From: Lacipirellula parvula
Lineage (GTDB): Bacteria; Planctomycetota; Planctomycetia; Pirellulales; Lacipirellulaceae
DNA length: 64,000 nucleotides
Direction of reading: 5' to 3'
Assembly (NCBI RefSeq): GCF_009177095.1
Contig: NZ_AP021861.1
Coordinates: 4,012,501-4,076,500 of the forward strand
The position numbers and the translations under genes are program-made. This document shows positions 8,399-18,257 of this stretch, one piece after another. Position 1 is the first letter of the stretch, and each line of letters opens with the position of its first letter. Below the pieces are notes generated by a model that made no database searches, had not been told where the DNA came from, and saw only the letters and a list, made by a program, of their open reading frames with translations.

Positions 8399-9223
8399 CT
8401 AACTCCGCTCGCCGCCGACCGGCGCCAGCACGCGTTCAAAGAAGTTCAGCGAGTCGCGCAGCAGATCGTCGTATTCGTTCTCTTCAACGTCGCGACCGGA
8501 GAGTTCCACGTCGAAGTCGCCCGTGTAGCCGGCGTCGACAAGCCCGCGCACGATCTCGGCGATGTGGAGCCGTCCTTCGCCAAGCGGCTGGCGATACTGA
8601 TCGATCGAATGCGACTCGATTCGATCGCCCAAATGGACGACGCCAATGTGCGGCACAAGCTCCGGCAAATTCGCCAGCACGGCCTGATCGTGACCGAAGT
8701 GATAGGTGTCGAACGCCAGCTTCAAGAACGGCGAGCGATAGCTCTCCACCAACGCGACGGTCGATTCGACGTCGGTGAGAAAGGTCCAGTCGGCGGCGCA
8801 GGCGGCGTGCATTGGTTCAATCGCGAGCGCCACTTCTGCGTCGGCGGCGTAGTCGAGCAATTGATCGAGTGCGCTTCGCAGCAGCCGTTCGGCTTGCCGA
8901 TAGATGTGGAAGTTCCGCCCGCCGGGATAGATCACGAGACAACCGGCGCCGAGCGCGCCCGCAAGACGAATCGCATGGATCGCGTCTTGAATACTCTCAT
9001 CCGGCGTCCGGCCGCAGCTCCCAGTGAAGCCGCCGGCCCACAGCAGGTTCGTCACGCGCAGGCCCGACTCGGCAATCAAGTCGACGCCCGCCTCTTCGCC
9101 GAAGTCGGCAAGCTTCTGCCGCCAGACGCCAATCCCTTCGTACCCAGCGGCGACGTAACGACGTACATCCTCCTCCAGCGTCCAACGGAACGTCGTGACT
9201 TCATTCATCGACAGCGTGGGCAT
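8399..9223 (-). CDS. sugar phosphate isomerase/epimerase-like TIM-barrel protein
   Basis: 274 residues from the start at 9223 (MPTLSMNEVTTFRW), where similarity to the family begins; the open frame extends to 9331 but the extra part looks non-coding. Barrel strands carry probable metal ligands, for example ALAIEPMH, LAFDTYHFG with HDQAVLANLPE, and HIGVVHLGDR. This matches the xylose-isomerase-like (AP endonuclease family 2) fold used by sugar and inosose isomerases. Substrate cannot be told from sequence. It lies directly upstream of arfB on the same strand. Confidence 0.85.
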   Translation of the reverse strand: MPTLSMNEVTTFRWTLEEDVRRYVAAGYEGIGVWRQKLADFGEEAGVDLIAESGLRVTNLLWAGGFTGSCGRTPDESIQDAIHAIRLAGALGAGCLVIYPGGRNFHIYRQAERLLRSALDQLLDYAADAEVALAIEPMHAACAADWTFLTDVESTVALVESYRSPFLKLAFDTYHFGHDQAVLANLPELVPHIGVVHLGDRIESHSIDQYRQPLGEGRLHIAEIVRGLVDAGYTGDFDVELSGRDVEENEYDDLLRDSLNFFERVLAPVGGERS

Positions 9224-9819
9224 AACGCGCGATCTCGCGAAGGGCTCTGCACGGGAAAAGGTTGAATCCGTTCGCGCGGCGTTGTGCGTCGCGCTCACCA
9301 TCTCGATGCCGTGCCGAGTATGCGTCATCATCGCGTCGATGTAAAGCAGTTGACAAGTTCAGTAAATCAGCAGCGTCGCGAAGCTCGGTAACTCGCAATA
9401 CGGCCGCGTGACGCCGCTTGATTTGAGACAAGCCGCGACCGATGGCGGCGAGTCGCCATCGGCAAGGTTCTCAACGCGCGAGCGGTGATTCGTCGCTGCG
9501 TTGCTCAGATGCCGAGCGGACGCGCGCGACCACGAAAAAAAACTCAGACAGCCGCTAGCAAATCGATCAGCGCGCCCGTTTGGCGACCAGCGCCGCAACT
9601 GCCCAGAGCCCCTAATTTCCTCGAATTCTGTTGCGAGGGTCGTCGAACCTGATATGGTTTAGGAATCGGGCGGCGAGCATCGGGAGATGCAGCCCCCCGC
9701 AGCGCTCGCTGCACGAAAAATTGGCCGTATGCGTACGGCATTTGCTCATCACTTCGATCGGCGTCGACTAACGCGCTTTTCAGGAGGCGCACTTCCGGGA
9801 GAGGAAGGTAGCTCGTCCG
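9224..9819. other. intergenic region, no gene seen
   Basis: Divergent spacer between the isomerase-like gene and the NarL-type regulator. No frame has coding character. A purine-rich GGAGAGGAAGG about 12-22 bases before 9820 probably includes the ribosome site of the regulator. Confidence 0.5.
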
Positions 9820-10455
9820 ATGACTGTTCGTCTCCTCATCGCCGATGACCACGATGTGATCCGGGCTGGACTACGTAGCCTTCTCCATGACGTACGCGAG
9901 ATCGAAATCGTCGGCGACGCCCCCGATGGCGACGAAGCGATTCGCCTCGCCCGCCGCTTCCGGCCCGACGTGGTGCTGCTCGACGTTCGCATGCCGGGGG
10001 TCGACGGCCTCGGCGTCCTGAGTCAGTTACGGGCGGAGCTACCGGGCTCGTCGATTGTGATGTTCAGCTCGTACGACAACCCAACCTACATCGCCCGCGC
10101 CGTGGCGCTCGGCGCTGCAGGCTATTTGGTGAAGAGCGCCAGCAAGGACGAAATCGTCGCGGCGATCCACCGCGCCGCTGCCGGCGATATGCTCTGGTCG
10201 CGCGAGGGCCTCCGCCGCGTCGCGGGGGCGCTCTCCACGCCGCGGGCGACGATCGACTTCGACGCCCCGCTAACTCGCCGCGAAAGCGAAGTGCTGCGGC
10301 AACTCGCGCTTGGCCTGAGCAACAAGGAAATCGCTCAAGCACTCGATATTAGCTACGAGACGGTCAAAGAGCATGTGCAACATATCTTGCGCAAGCTCGG
10401 CGTCGCCGACCGCACGCAAGCAGCCGTCTGGGCCGTACGCAAAGGGATCGCGTAG
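9820..10455 (+). CDS. NarL/LuxR-type two-component response regulator (orphan)
   Basis: 211 residues. Receiver domain at 1-120 with the acidic pocket DDH (9-11), phospho-acceptor Asp55 (VVLLDVRMPG) and Lys105. A LuxR-type helix-turn-helix follows at about 148-211, with LTRRESEVLRQLALGLSNKE and the recognition-helix part ISYETVKEHVQ. It binds DNA when phosphorylated, in line with its family. No histidine kinase lies nearby, so its partner is encoded elsewhere. It is monocistronic, flanked downstream by the inverted repeat at 10464. Confidence 0.95.
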   Translation: MTVRLLIADDHDVIRAGLRSLLHDVREIEIVGDAPDGDEAIRLARRFRPDVVLLDVRMPGVDGLGVLSQLRAELPGSSIVMFSSYDNPTYIARAVALGAAGYLVKSASKDEIVAAIHRAAAGDMLWSREGLRRVAGALSTPRATIDFDAPLTRRESEVLRQLALGLSNKEIAQALDISYETVKEHVQHILRKLGVADRTQAAVWAVRKGIA

Positions 10456-10463
10456 CAAGTCCG

Positions 10464-10547
10464 CTAGCCCCGGGCTTCGCCCGGGGGTCGGCTGCTATTC
10501 CGGTAGATTTGGTCGCGCGTGATGCAACCCCCGGGCGGAGCCCGGGG

Positions 10548-10550
<3 letters not shown>
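10464..10550. repeat. CCCCGGGC-type inverted repeat overlapping the glnB stop codon
   Basis: Left arm 10464-10487 and right arm 10528-10550, with one mismatch. The right arm contains the glnB stop codon (10548-10550), so the last bases of glnB are part of the repeat. It lies between two convergent genes and could act as a structured 3' end for both. Confidence 0.85.
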
Positions 10551-10949
<399 letters not shown>

Positions 10950-11030
10950 TCAATTATATCCCGCCGGCTCTGCCGAGGCTTCTGGAATGGCTTTTCTGGA
11001 TGATTCGACGCAAAAACCGGCCCCATGGAC

Positions 11031-11078
11031 AAAAAAGAGGGGCCGCGTCCGTAATTTGGAATCACGAACGGGCCCCTC
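11031..11078 (-). terminator. Rho-independent terminator downstream of glnK
   Basis: Read leftward, the sequence makes GAGGGGCC...GGCCCCTC with further pairing of the inner part, followed at once by TTTTTT. This is a standard hairpin plus U-run. It would end the amt-glnK transcript before glnB. Confidence 0.8.
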
Positions 11079-11115
11079 AGTAATAGCTGTCGCAGAAATC
11101 TGTGCCGACTCATGC

Positions 11116-11192
11116 AAGCCACCGGCTTTGCCGGTGGACGCACTAAAAGTACAGCAAGCGAGCACTTCGTCCACCGGCAGAGCCGGTGGCTT
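11116..11192. repeat. CCACCGGC-type inverted repeat downstream of glnK
   Basis: Arms 11116-11140 and 11168-11192 match as inverted copies with one mismatch. It belongs to the same family as 595-671 and, like it, lies just after a stop codon (glnK, 11207). Confidence 0.8.
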
Positions 11193-11206
11193 TCAATCAG
11201 CTGCGG

Positions 11207-11557
<351 letters not shown>

Positions 11558-11581
11558 CTAACGAGAGAACATGTGGATTGG

Positions 11582-11677
11582 TGGAAAAGTTGCGAGCTTC
11601 GAGTCGCGAGTCACGAGCGGGGAAGGGCATGGCCGCCCTTCCGCCAACTCGAAACTCGCTCCTCGCAACTCTTAACT
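11582..11677. repeat. imperfect inverted repeat between amt and glnK
   Basis: A stretch of GTTGCGAG...CGAGT is followed about 60 bases later by ACTCG...CTCGCAACT. The pairing is imperfect and includes an inner GGGCATGGCCGCCC hairpin. It occupies most of the amt-glnK spacer and might uncouple expression of the two genes. Confidence 0.5.
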
Positions 11678-11678
11678 C

Positions 11679-13289
11679 TTAGGTGAAGATGTAACCTTCT
11701 TCGCCATGCTGGCTCTGATCGAGGCCGATCACTTCGCCTTGCTCGCTGACGCGGAGGCCCATCACTGCGTCGATCACCTTCAGGATGATGAACGTGGCGA
11801 CGATGCTAAACACCCACGTGACGACGACGGCGACGATCTGGCCGATGAAGACGCGGCTTTCGCCTTCGATCAAGCCGAGCTTGTTGCCGTTGTCGATGTT
11901 CCACGCGGCGCGAGTCGCGAACACGCCGGTGAGGATCGCGCCCAGCGTACCGCCGATGCCGTGAACGCCGAAGGCATCCAACGAATCGTCGTAGCCGAAC
12001 GCACCCTTCACCTTGCTGCAGGCGAACGCACAGACGATGCCCGCGGCAAAGCCCATTGCCAACGCGGGCATCAGGTTCACGAAGCCGGCGCCCGGGGTGA
12101 TGCACACCAAGCCAGCGACCAACCCGGAAGCGGCGCCGAGCACCGTCGGCTTGCCGTGCGTCAGCCATTCGTACAACACCCAGCCCAGCAATCCGGCGGC
12201 CGCCGAGAAGTGGGTCGTTGCGAACGCACTCGTCGCCAAGTGATCGCTCGCCAGTTCGCTGCCGGCGTTGAAGCCGAACCAACCCACCCACAACATCGCG
12301 GCGCCGAGCACCGTGTAGGTCAGGTTGTGCGGACGCATATCGTCGTGGCCGAAGCCCTTACGCTTGCCAATGACCAACGCGCAAATGAGGGCCGACACGC
12401 CGGAGCTAATGTGCACCACGGTGCCGCCGGCGAAATCGAGGGCGCCGCCGCTCCACGCGACTGCACTGCCATCCTTGATCGAGTCGGTCGTTGCGAAGCC
12501 TAAGATGCCCGCATCCCACACCCAGTGGCAAAGCGGGCAGTAGACGATGGTTCCCCACAGAACCGAGAACACCACCATCGAGCTGAATTTCATCCGCTCG
12601 GCGAAGGCGCCGCAAATCAGGGCCGGGGTGATGATGAAGAACATCCCTTGGAACAACATGTGAGCCGGCAGCGGCAACCAACCGGAGACCGGATCAGGCC
12701 ACATGTGCTCGACGGGGGCCCCGGCTTCTTCGTCCCAGCTGCGGGCGACTTCGTTCATCATCACGTACTGCGAGCCGCCGATGTACGGCTTCAACTTGCT
12801 TTTAGCATCAAGATCGCCGAACGCGAGCGAATAGCCGTACAGCGACCAGATGACGGTCATGAGCCCCATCAGGAACACGCACTGCATCATGACGCCGAGG
12901 ACGTTCTTCTTACGGACCAGGCCGCCATAGAACATCGCGAGGCCCGGAGCGGTCATGAACAGCACCAAGGCGCTGCTCGTCAGCATCCAGGAGGTGTTTG
13001 CGGCAATGAGCGCCGGCGCCGTCGGCTCAGCGGCGGGCGCCGCGGCCTCGGACTCGACGGCGTCTTCGGTCGTCGACTGAGTTTCCTCTTCCGCAACGGT
13101 TTCAGCTGCTGGAGCTTCAGCGGCAGGCTCGGCCGCTTCTTCAACGACAGCCGCTTCCTCTTCAACTACCTCGGCCTCTTGAGCCCAAGTCGTTTGCGGC
13201 GCCGTAGCGACCAGCGAGACCAACAGCAGCAGGGACAGCGCTCCCCACCACGGTCCTCGCATCTGAGACCAGTGGTTCAAACAACCCAT
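11679..13289 (-). CDS. amt: ammonium transporter with acidic N-terminal extension
   Basis: 536 residues. A signal-like hydrophobic stretch (about 15-36) is followed by a Glu/Ala-rich low-complexity segment (about 37-92). The Amt core, about 95-530, has eleven membrane helices expected for the family. Visible family motifs include GLAMFYGGLVRKKN, WSGGALDFAGGTVVHISSG with the conserved histidine-containing stretch, and DDSLDAFGVHGIGGTLGA with the second pore histidine region. It takes up ammonium under control of GlnK. The extension is longer than in enterobacterial AmtB. A GGGAG ribosome site precedes the start at 13289. Confidence 0.95.
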   Translation of the reverse strand: MGCLNHWSQMRGPWWGALSLLLLVSLVATAPQTTWAQEAEVVEEEAAVVEEAAEPAAEAPAAETVAEEETQSTTEDAVESEAAAPAAEPTAPALIAANTSWMLTSSALVLFMTAPGLAMFYGGLVRKKNVLGVMMQCVFLMGLMTVIWSLYGYSLAFGDLDAKSKLKPYIGGSQYVMMNEVARSWDEEAGAPVEHMWPDPVSGWLPLPAHMLFQGMFFIITPALICGAFAERMKFSSMVVFSVLWGTIVYCPLCHWVWDAGILGFATTDSIKDGSAVAWSGGALDFAGGTVVHISSGVSALICALVIGKRKGFGHDDMRPHNLTYTVLGAAMLWVGWFGFNAGSELASDHLATSAFATTHFSAAAGLLGWVLYEWLTHGKPTVLGAASGLVAGLVCITPGAGFVNLMPALAMGFAAGIVCAFACSKVKGAFGYDDSLDAFGVHGIGGTLGAILTGVFATRAAWNIDNGNKLGLIEGESRVFIGQIVAVVVTWVFSIVATFIILKVIDAVMGLRVSEQGEVIGLDQSQHGEEGYIFT

Positions 13290-13903
13290 TGCGACACTCC
13301 CACAGAACAGAGGAAAGGATGTTCACGCCAGCGACGTCGCTGGGATGTAAACGAGCCGAACCCTCGACGGAAAGCCGTACGGCCATCCGACGCGGCGAGA
13401 CCGCGCAATGTAGAACGAGGCGATTCTGGAGAGCTTTCCAACGACGCGAGCGCGCCGCTCCCCAAGTAACGCAAGGTCCCCTTCGAGAGTCCGCCTGGAC
13501 GCTTTTTCGAGGTCTCTATCCGGCATTCGCTGCCGATCTATTTCGACACCCCCGTGATAGCAACGGGCGTGCCAGCGCTACGTGCGACAGCCTACCGCAG
13601 CGCGCAACTCATTACCTAGCAAGGATTAAAACGCCGTCTTTTCGGCCTCTCGAACCAGCTGCGCGGCAGGGGTTGCCCCATCCCTAGGCACGACGTGCGT
13701 AGCTTCTGCTCAAAATCACAGCGTCGCGTGCGCAATTCCAGGGAGCGGCTACCAAACCCCAAATTGCCCAATCAAAAATCTCGAAATTTCGTTGTCGAAA
13801 CTGGGCCACTCGTTCCGCTACGGTGGCGCCGGGTGCGACCCGCGCTCGCAGCAATTCGACCGTGGCGTCGCGCACCCGAATGTCGTCCAAATGGGGAACT
13901 CCA
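13290..13903. other. intergenic region upstream of amt
   Basis: A long divergent spacer. The perfect palindrome CAGCGACGTCGCTG at 13329-13342 lies 40 bases before the amt start and is the only regulatory-looking element. No sigma-54 promoter (GG-N10-GC pattern) was evident. Frames within it do not look coding. Confidence 0.5.
13329..13342. promoter_or_regulatory. perfect 14-base palindrome upstream of amt
   Basis: CAGCGACGTCGCTG is self-complementary and lies 40 bases upstream of the amt start codon, a suitable place for an operator or a 5'-UTR hairpin. No known binding protein could be assigned. Confidence 0.35.
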
Positions 13904-14488
13904 ATGTCAACGACCGGCCGCCCGCGCTCACTCGACGAAACCAAACGCCGCGAAGTCGTCGCGCTCATCAGCGTCGGCCTCGGATTACAAGACGCCGCCC
14001 GCTACGTCGGCTGCTCGGTGAGCACCCTCCGACGCGAAATGCAGCGAAACGCCGACTTCCGCCAAGACGTCCGCAGTGCGGAAATTCGCTCGCAAATCGA
14101 CGCCCTCCGCGCGATGCGCGCCGCCTCAGCGACGCACTGGCGCGCGGCCGCATGGTTCCTCGAACGGACCAATCCCCGCCGCTTCGCCCGCCCGAGTCTG
14201 CGAGCGTTCAACTCCGATGAAATACAAACCGTGCTCGACGACGTCATCACCGCCGCGGTCGACGAGATCGACGATGTGGAAGTTCGGCAGCGCGTCGTCC
14301 GACGACTCGCGATGGCCGGCAACCTCGCCGCACGAGCGCTCGACACCGACGCCGCTCACCGCCTCGACGCCGGCACGATCGTGCCCGCGCGCAAGACGCC
14401 CGGCGAGCGCGAGATCGACGCCGTGCTCAAAGAAATCGACGACCGCTCCGAAGAGTCGCGACGCATCCTCCGCCGCGGCGCCGCCTAG
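13904..14488 (+). CDS. helix-turn-helix protein resembling small terminase/homeodomain-like DNA-binding proteins
   Basis: 194 residues from the ATG at 13904, which follows GGGGAA eight bases upstream; a longer frame from 13823 lacks support. Residues 10-45 (LDETKRREVVALISVGLGLQ, then ARYVGCSVSTLRRE) form a helix-turn-helix with the AA-x-x-VG-CS-x-ST pattern seen in phage small-terminase-like and transposase-like DNA-binding proteins. The rest is helical, with an Arg-rich middle. No phage genes are near, so a transcriptional or chromosomal DNA-binding role is as likely. Function unknown. Confidence 0.7.
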   Translation: MSTTGRPRSLDETKRREVVALISVGLGLQDAARYVGCSVSTLRREMQRNADFRQDVRSAEIRSQIDALRAMRAASATHWRAAAWFLERTNPRRFARPSLRAFNSDEIQTVLDDVITAAVDEIDDVEVRQRVVRRLAMAGNLAARALDTDAAHRLDAGTIVPARKTPGEREIDAVLKEIDDRSEESRRILRRGAA

Positions 14489-14873
14489 CCCCCAAAAAGC
14501 CGCCGCCGGTGGCGGCGGGCATTTCGAAACACTCCCCGCACACAAAAAACGCAAAAGTCCTCCCGCCCAAAAAACACAAACAGTGATAAACGCCTAGATT
14601 TGTCGAACAGAAGCATGTTCGCCAAGCTCCGCTCCCCGACTTTTGCACCAAATTAATGGGGCCCCCCATCACCGCGCAAAACTCAAAACTCAAAAAACCT
14701 GTTAAACGACGCATCGTACGCCGCCTTTCAGCAAAAACTGCCAAATGCAAAACTCAACCGCCAAGGAAAAGGGGCTGACGCATTTCCTTGGCGCTCTTGG
14801 CGCCCTTAGCGGTTCAACAACTACGGACGACTGACAACTGACAACGGACAACCAACCACTCTATAATCGCCGC
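14489..14873. other. intergenic region with short direct and inverted repeats
   Basis: Contains CAAAACTCAAAACTCAAAA-type direct repeats near 14684-14700 and an imperfect inverted repeat about 14747-14815 (AACCGCCAAGG...CCTTGGCG...AGCGGTT). The segment just upstream of 14874 has GACAACTGACAACGGACAAC, related to the repeat at 30953-31048. No gene is seen. Confidence 0.5.
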
Positions 14874-16646
14874 ATGTCGACCTTCGAATTCCCCGACCTG
14901 CCGTCTCAGTTTCGCCAGTTACTCGGCAAGTGTCGCGATCTGTACGTTTCCAGCGGCGAACTCGCAGTCCGTGAAAATCCGCAGCAACTCGAAGGCTCGG
15001 CCGAGCAATTCGTGCAACTGATGGACGACCTCCATCGCGCCCTGCTAGTAAAAGTGTTCGTCAGCGTCTGCCAATGCGATCGACGCTGGAGCACGCAAGA
15101 AAAGTTCCTTGCGGAAGTCTTAGTCTTCCACCTGTGGGACCAGTGGCTTTCGGGCGACGCGTTGCGGGACGCACTCGTCGAAATGTCGGACAAGGCGATG
15201 GAGCTAAAGTGGTATGCGCTGGTCCGCCCGTTCGACCAGATCGCGGCGCTCCGCAACCGCGTCGGTGAATTGGAAGCGTTTGTCGTCCGTCTCGCCAATC
15301 TGGTGGCCCGCGCCGATGGTCCGATTCAAGAAGTCGAAGCGGCCCAGATTAAGTCGATTCAAGAGGAACTGAGCCGCCACCTCCGCCCGATCCCCATCGA
15401 CGAACCGAGCGAACACGCCGCCGCCGACCACGCCGGCCCGCAGGCGATCGAGAAGGTCTTCGACACGCGCAGCCAACTCCCGCCGCTGAAAGCGCCGGCG
15501 CCATCGCCTGACGCCCCGAAGCTTCCCGATGCCCCCTCAGCGGGTTCTCAGGAGCGAAGCGCTGCGCCCTCCGCCGGCAAAGAAAAACTCCCCGCCGCGA
15601 AAGCAGCCGCCGCCGAAGCTCAGCCGGAGAAAACGCCCGCCGAGCGACTCGCCGCCGCCATGGCCGAGCTCGACAAACTGATTGGCCTCGCCCAGATCAA
15701 AGAGGAAGTCCGCACGCTCGCCAACTTTCTCAAAGTACAAGCGAAGCGCACCGAAGCCGGCCTGCCGACCACCGAACTCACGCTCCACATGGTCTTCAAC
15801 GGCAACCCCGGCACCGGCAAGACGACCGTCGCCCGCATCGTCGGCAACATCTTCGGCGCGATGGGGATCCTCAAGAAGGGCCACCTTATCGAGACCGACC
15901 GCAGCGGCATGGTCGCCGAATACGCCGGCCAGACCGGCCCGAAGAGCCACAAGAAAATCGACGAAGCCCTCGACGGCGTCCTGTTCATCGACGAAGCCTA
16001 CACGCTCATCGCCGTCGACAGCGAAGACCCGTACGGCCACGAAGCGGTGCAAACGCTGCTGAAACGAATGGAGGACAATCGCGACCGGCTCGTCGTGATC
16101 CTCGCCGGCTATCCCGACGAAATGGAGCGTCTGCTGCAGTCGAACCCCGGCCTCTCGTCGCGGTTCAGCCGGCAACTCGAATTCGTCGACTACACGCCAC
16201 TCGAGCTCTCGAGCATCTTCGGCATGATGTGCGACAAGAGCCAGTACAAACTGTGCGCGGCAACGCGAGCCAAGGCAATCGTCGGGCTCACGTGGCTGCA
16301 CAAGCATCGCGATCGCCACTTCGGCAACGGTCGCACGGCTCGCAATTTGTTCGAACTGGCGATCCGTCGCCAAGCGAACCGCATCGCAGAAATTGCCGAG
16401 CTGACGGTCGAGCAACTCTCGACGCTCGACGCGGCCGACGTGGAGTTCGAAGATTGCCCACCAGAAGCGCTCGCGCCGCTCGCCGACGCCAAACTGCGGT
16501 TCCACATTGAATGCCCTGCGTGCGAGCACGGCAAAGACGTGCCGCAGAAGTTCCTCGGCCAGAAAGTCCGCTGCCCAAAGTGCAAACAAGAATTCGACGC
16601 GGCGTGGGGCGAGATCGTCTACGCCGGAGAAGCAAATGACGAATGA
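14874..16646 (+). CDS. AAA+ ATPase of the CbbX/SpoVK type with TerB-like N-terminus and C-terminal zinc ribbon
   Basis: 590 residues in three parts. Residues about 43-165 are helical and end in RLANLVARADGPIQEVEAAQ, the acidic pattern of TerB-like domains. A Pro/Ala-rich linker covers 195-255. The AAA+ module (255-520) has Walker A NGNPGTGKT (309-317), Walker B FIDEA (371-375) and the CbbX/SpoVK-like stretch EYAGQTGPK, SNPGLSSRF and GNGRTARNLFE. A zinc ribbon follows with Cys547/550 and Cys567/570 (CPAC, CPKC). Such ATPases remodel protein complexes. The neighbours (coiled-coil proteins, TelA-like protein) suggest an envelope-stress complex; the substrate is unknown. Confidence 0.88.
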   Translation: MSTFEFPDLPSQFRQLLGKCRDLYVSSGELAVRENPQQLEGSAEQFVQLMDDLHRALLVKVFVSVCQCDRRWSTQEKFLAEVLVFHLWDQWLSGDALRDALVEMSDKAMELKWYALVRPFDQIAALRNRVGELEAFVVRLANLVARADGPIQEVEAAQIKSIQEELSRHLRPIPIDEPSEHAAADHAGPQAIEKVFDTRSQLPPLKAPAPSPDAPKLPDAPSAGSQERSAAPSAGKEKLPAAKAAAAEAQPEKTPAERLAAAMAELDKLIGLAQIKEEVRTLANFLKVQAKRTEAGLPTTELTLHMVFNGNPGTGKTTVARIVGNIFGAMGILKKGHLIETDRSGMVAEYAGQTGPKSHKKIDEALDGVLFIDEAYTLIAVDSEDPYGHEAVQTLLKRMEDNRDRLVVILAGYPDEMERLLQSNPGLSSRFSRQLEFVDYTPLELSSIFGMMCDKSQYKLCAATRAKAIVGLTWLHKHRDRHFGNGRTARNLFELAIRRQANRIAEIAELTVEQLSTLDAADVEFEDCPPEALAPLADAKLRFHIECPACEHGKDVPQKFLGQKVRCPKCKQEFDAAWGEIVYAGEANDE

Positions 16647-16735
16647 CGAATGACGAATGACGAAATCCGAATGACGAGTGAAACGTCGGAGACAGCTTGC
16701 CGCACTGCTCATTCGTCATTCGGACTTCGTCATTT
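16635..16735. repeat. GAATGAC tandem and inverted repeat between convergent genes
   Basis: Several tandem GAATGAC units begin inside the last codons of the AAA+ gene and include its stop. The segment at 16657-16678 is inverted at about 16712-16733 with one mismatch. The resulting hairpin sits exactly between two convergent genes and could end transcription from both sides. Confidence 0.75.
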
Positions 16736-16745
16736 AAACATTCCT

Positions 16746-18257
16746 CTAGAACCCCCGCCCGTTGGTGAACCCACGATTCGGGAACGGCGGCCGCCCCGTC
16801 GCTTGCCGGGATTTCTGCCGCACGGGCCCGCGCCGTTCGACGCCGCGGCCGGCACTCTGCTCCATTGCCGCGCCCGCCACCTCGGTCAGCACCTTGAGCA
16901 AGACCATCGAAACATCGCCCGCGGGGAAGTTGGGCATCTGCGGACCGCGTTGCTCTTGCCACGTTGGCGCGAATCGCTGATTGCTCTGCAGCGTTGACCA
17001 CACCTGCTGAGCGTCGACGCGGCCGGCGATGTACTGCTCGACGAGATCGTCCGCATTGAGCTGCAGCGGGAATGTCGAGCGTTGCGAATCGAACTCCGCT
17101 TGGCGGAAGCGTTGCAACACCTCCTGCAAGCCGTTGAGCCGCTGGTCCCATGCGGCTCGCGCTTTGCCGAGTTCCGCGCCGCGTCCTTCGGCCGCTTCCA
17201 ATCGATCGCCGATCTGGGCGACTTCCGCCACCATCGAATCGTCTTCGCGCTCGGGCGTGCTTTGCGAGTGCCGCTCCAAACGGGCTTCGGGCAGACGTTC
17301 CAAAAACGCCTTCATACGGCTGATCGCCCGCTCGTAGAACTCGTTCTGCCGCCCTTCGAGCTGCGCGAGTTGCTCCTGCAGTTCCGTCAGCAAATTTTGG
17401 GTCGCCGCCACCACGGTCACCAGGTGATCGCGGTCCGCTCCCAGCTGTTGGCCGTTGCGCATCACCTCGGTCAGCCCGATTTCATCGCTGACGCGATCTT
17501 CGATCGCTTCGACTTGCTGCATCAGTTCGTTGAAGCTGTCGCGCCGCCGCGTCACCTCTTGCTTCATCAACTCCGGCGTCGTCCGCAGGAAATCGTAACC
17601 GCGCCGCGCCGATTGGAAGCCGATCATCTTCGCGATCCAACCATCGACGCGCCGCGTGAGCCCTTGCGACTCGTACTTCCCGGTGCCGTAGCCGGCGTCG
17701 TAGAGGTACTTGAACAGCCGGCTCCCTTCGTACGAAGGGAGCTTTGTTTTCGCCTCGGCCTGAACGTCGGCGACGCGGCGTTCGTTGCGGTTGAGCTCTT
17801 GCTCGGTCTCAAGCGCCCGCTGCGAGAGCGTCGTGAACTCTGCGGTCCCGCGAAGCCGCTCGGCGAGCAGTTCTTCCAAGCGTTCGCGTTCCGCTACTTT
17901 GACGTTCAGTTCGTCGGTAACGCGATCAAGCTCCGCGTCTTCATGCTCAACTTGACGCTGCGCGCCGGCCGCTTGGTCGTGCAGTTCTTGCTGTCGCCGT
18001 TGTTTCTCAGTCAGCAGCCCGAGCAGTTCGTCGCGCACCTCGACGAACGAACCCTGAATCGTTTCCAACTTCAAATCGGGCAGGTAATGCCGCGCCAACG
18101 CCAGCAGCGTCTCGCTTCGCTGCGAGAGCAGCTCGCTCATTTCGGCGTCGAGCTCGCGGACGCCGTCGGCGTGAGTACTCAGCCGCTGGCGAATTTGCTC
18201 GACCGCCCGCTCCAGCGAGCGGCCAACCGTGCGTCCCGATCGAACGTTCATTTCCAT
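16746..18257 (-). CDS. long coiled-coil protein, function unknown
   Basis: 503 residues, highly charged, with heptad-like Leu/Glu/Arg patterns from about 10 to 190 and 235 to 380, and no membrane segment. A short conserved-looking insert at about 172-210 (SRLFKYLYDAGYGTGKYESQ) breaks the coiled coil, and the C-terminus is Arg/Gly/Pro-rich. Its start overlaps the end of the preceding membrane protein gene by 10 bases, so translation is probably coupled and the two products may interact. I do not recognise the family. Confidence 0.8.
   Translation of the reverse strand: MEMNVRSGRTVGRSLERAVEQIRQRLSTHADGVRELDAEMSELLSQRSETLLALARHYLPDLKLETIQGSFVEVRDELLGLLTEKQRRQQELHDQAAGAQRQVEHEDAELDRVTDELNVKVAERERLEELLAERLRGTAEFTTLSQRALETEQELNRNERRVADVQAEAKTKLPSYEGSRLFKYLYDAGYGTGKYESQGLTRRVDGWIAKMIGFQSARRGYDFLRTTPELMKQEVTRRRDSFNELMQQVEAIEDRVSDEIGLTEVMRNGQQLGADRDHLVTVVAATQNLLTELQEQLAQLEGRQNEFYERAISRMKAFLERLPEARLERHSQSTPEREDDSMVAEVAQIGDRLEAAEGRGAELGKARAAWDQRLNGLQEVLQRFRQAEFDSQRSTFPLQLNADDLVEQYIAGRVDAQQVWSTLQSNQRFAPTWQEQRGPQMPNFPAGDVSMVLLKVLTEVAGAAMEQSAGRGVERRGPVRQKSRQATGRPPFPNRGFTNGRGF

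Noticed and set aside
12525-13469. Long rightward open frame opposite amt
   Set aside because: Antisense to a confident transporter gene, no ribosome site, and Arg/His-rich composition typical of a shadow frame.
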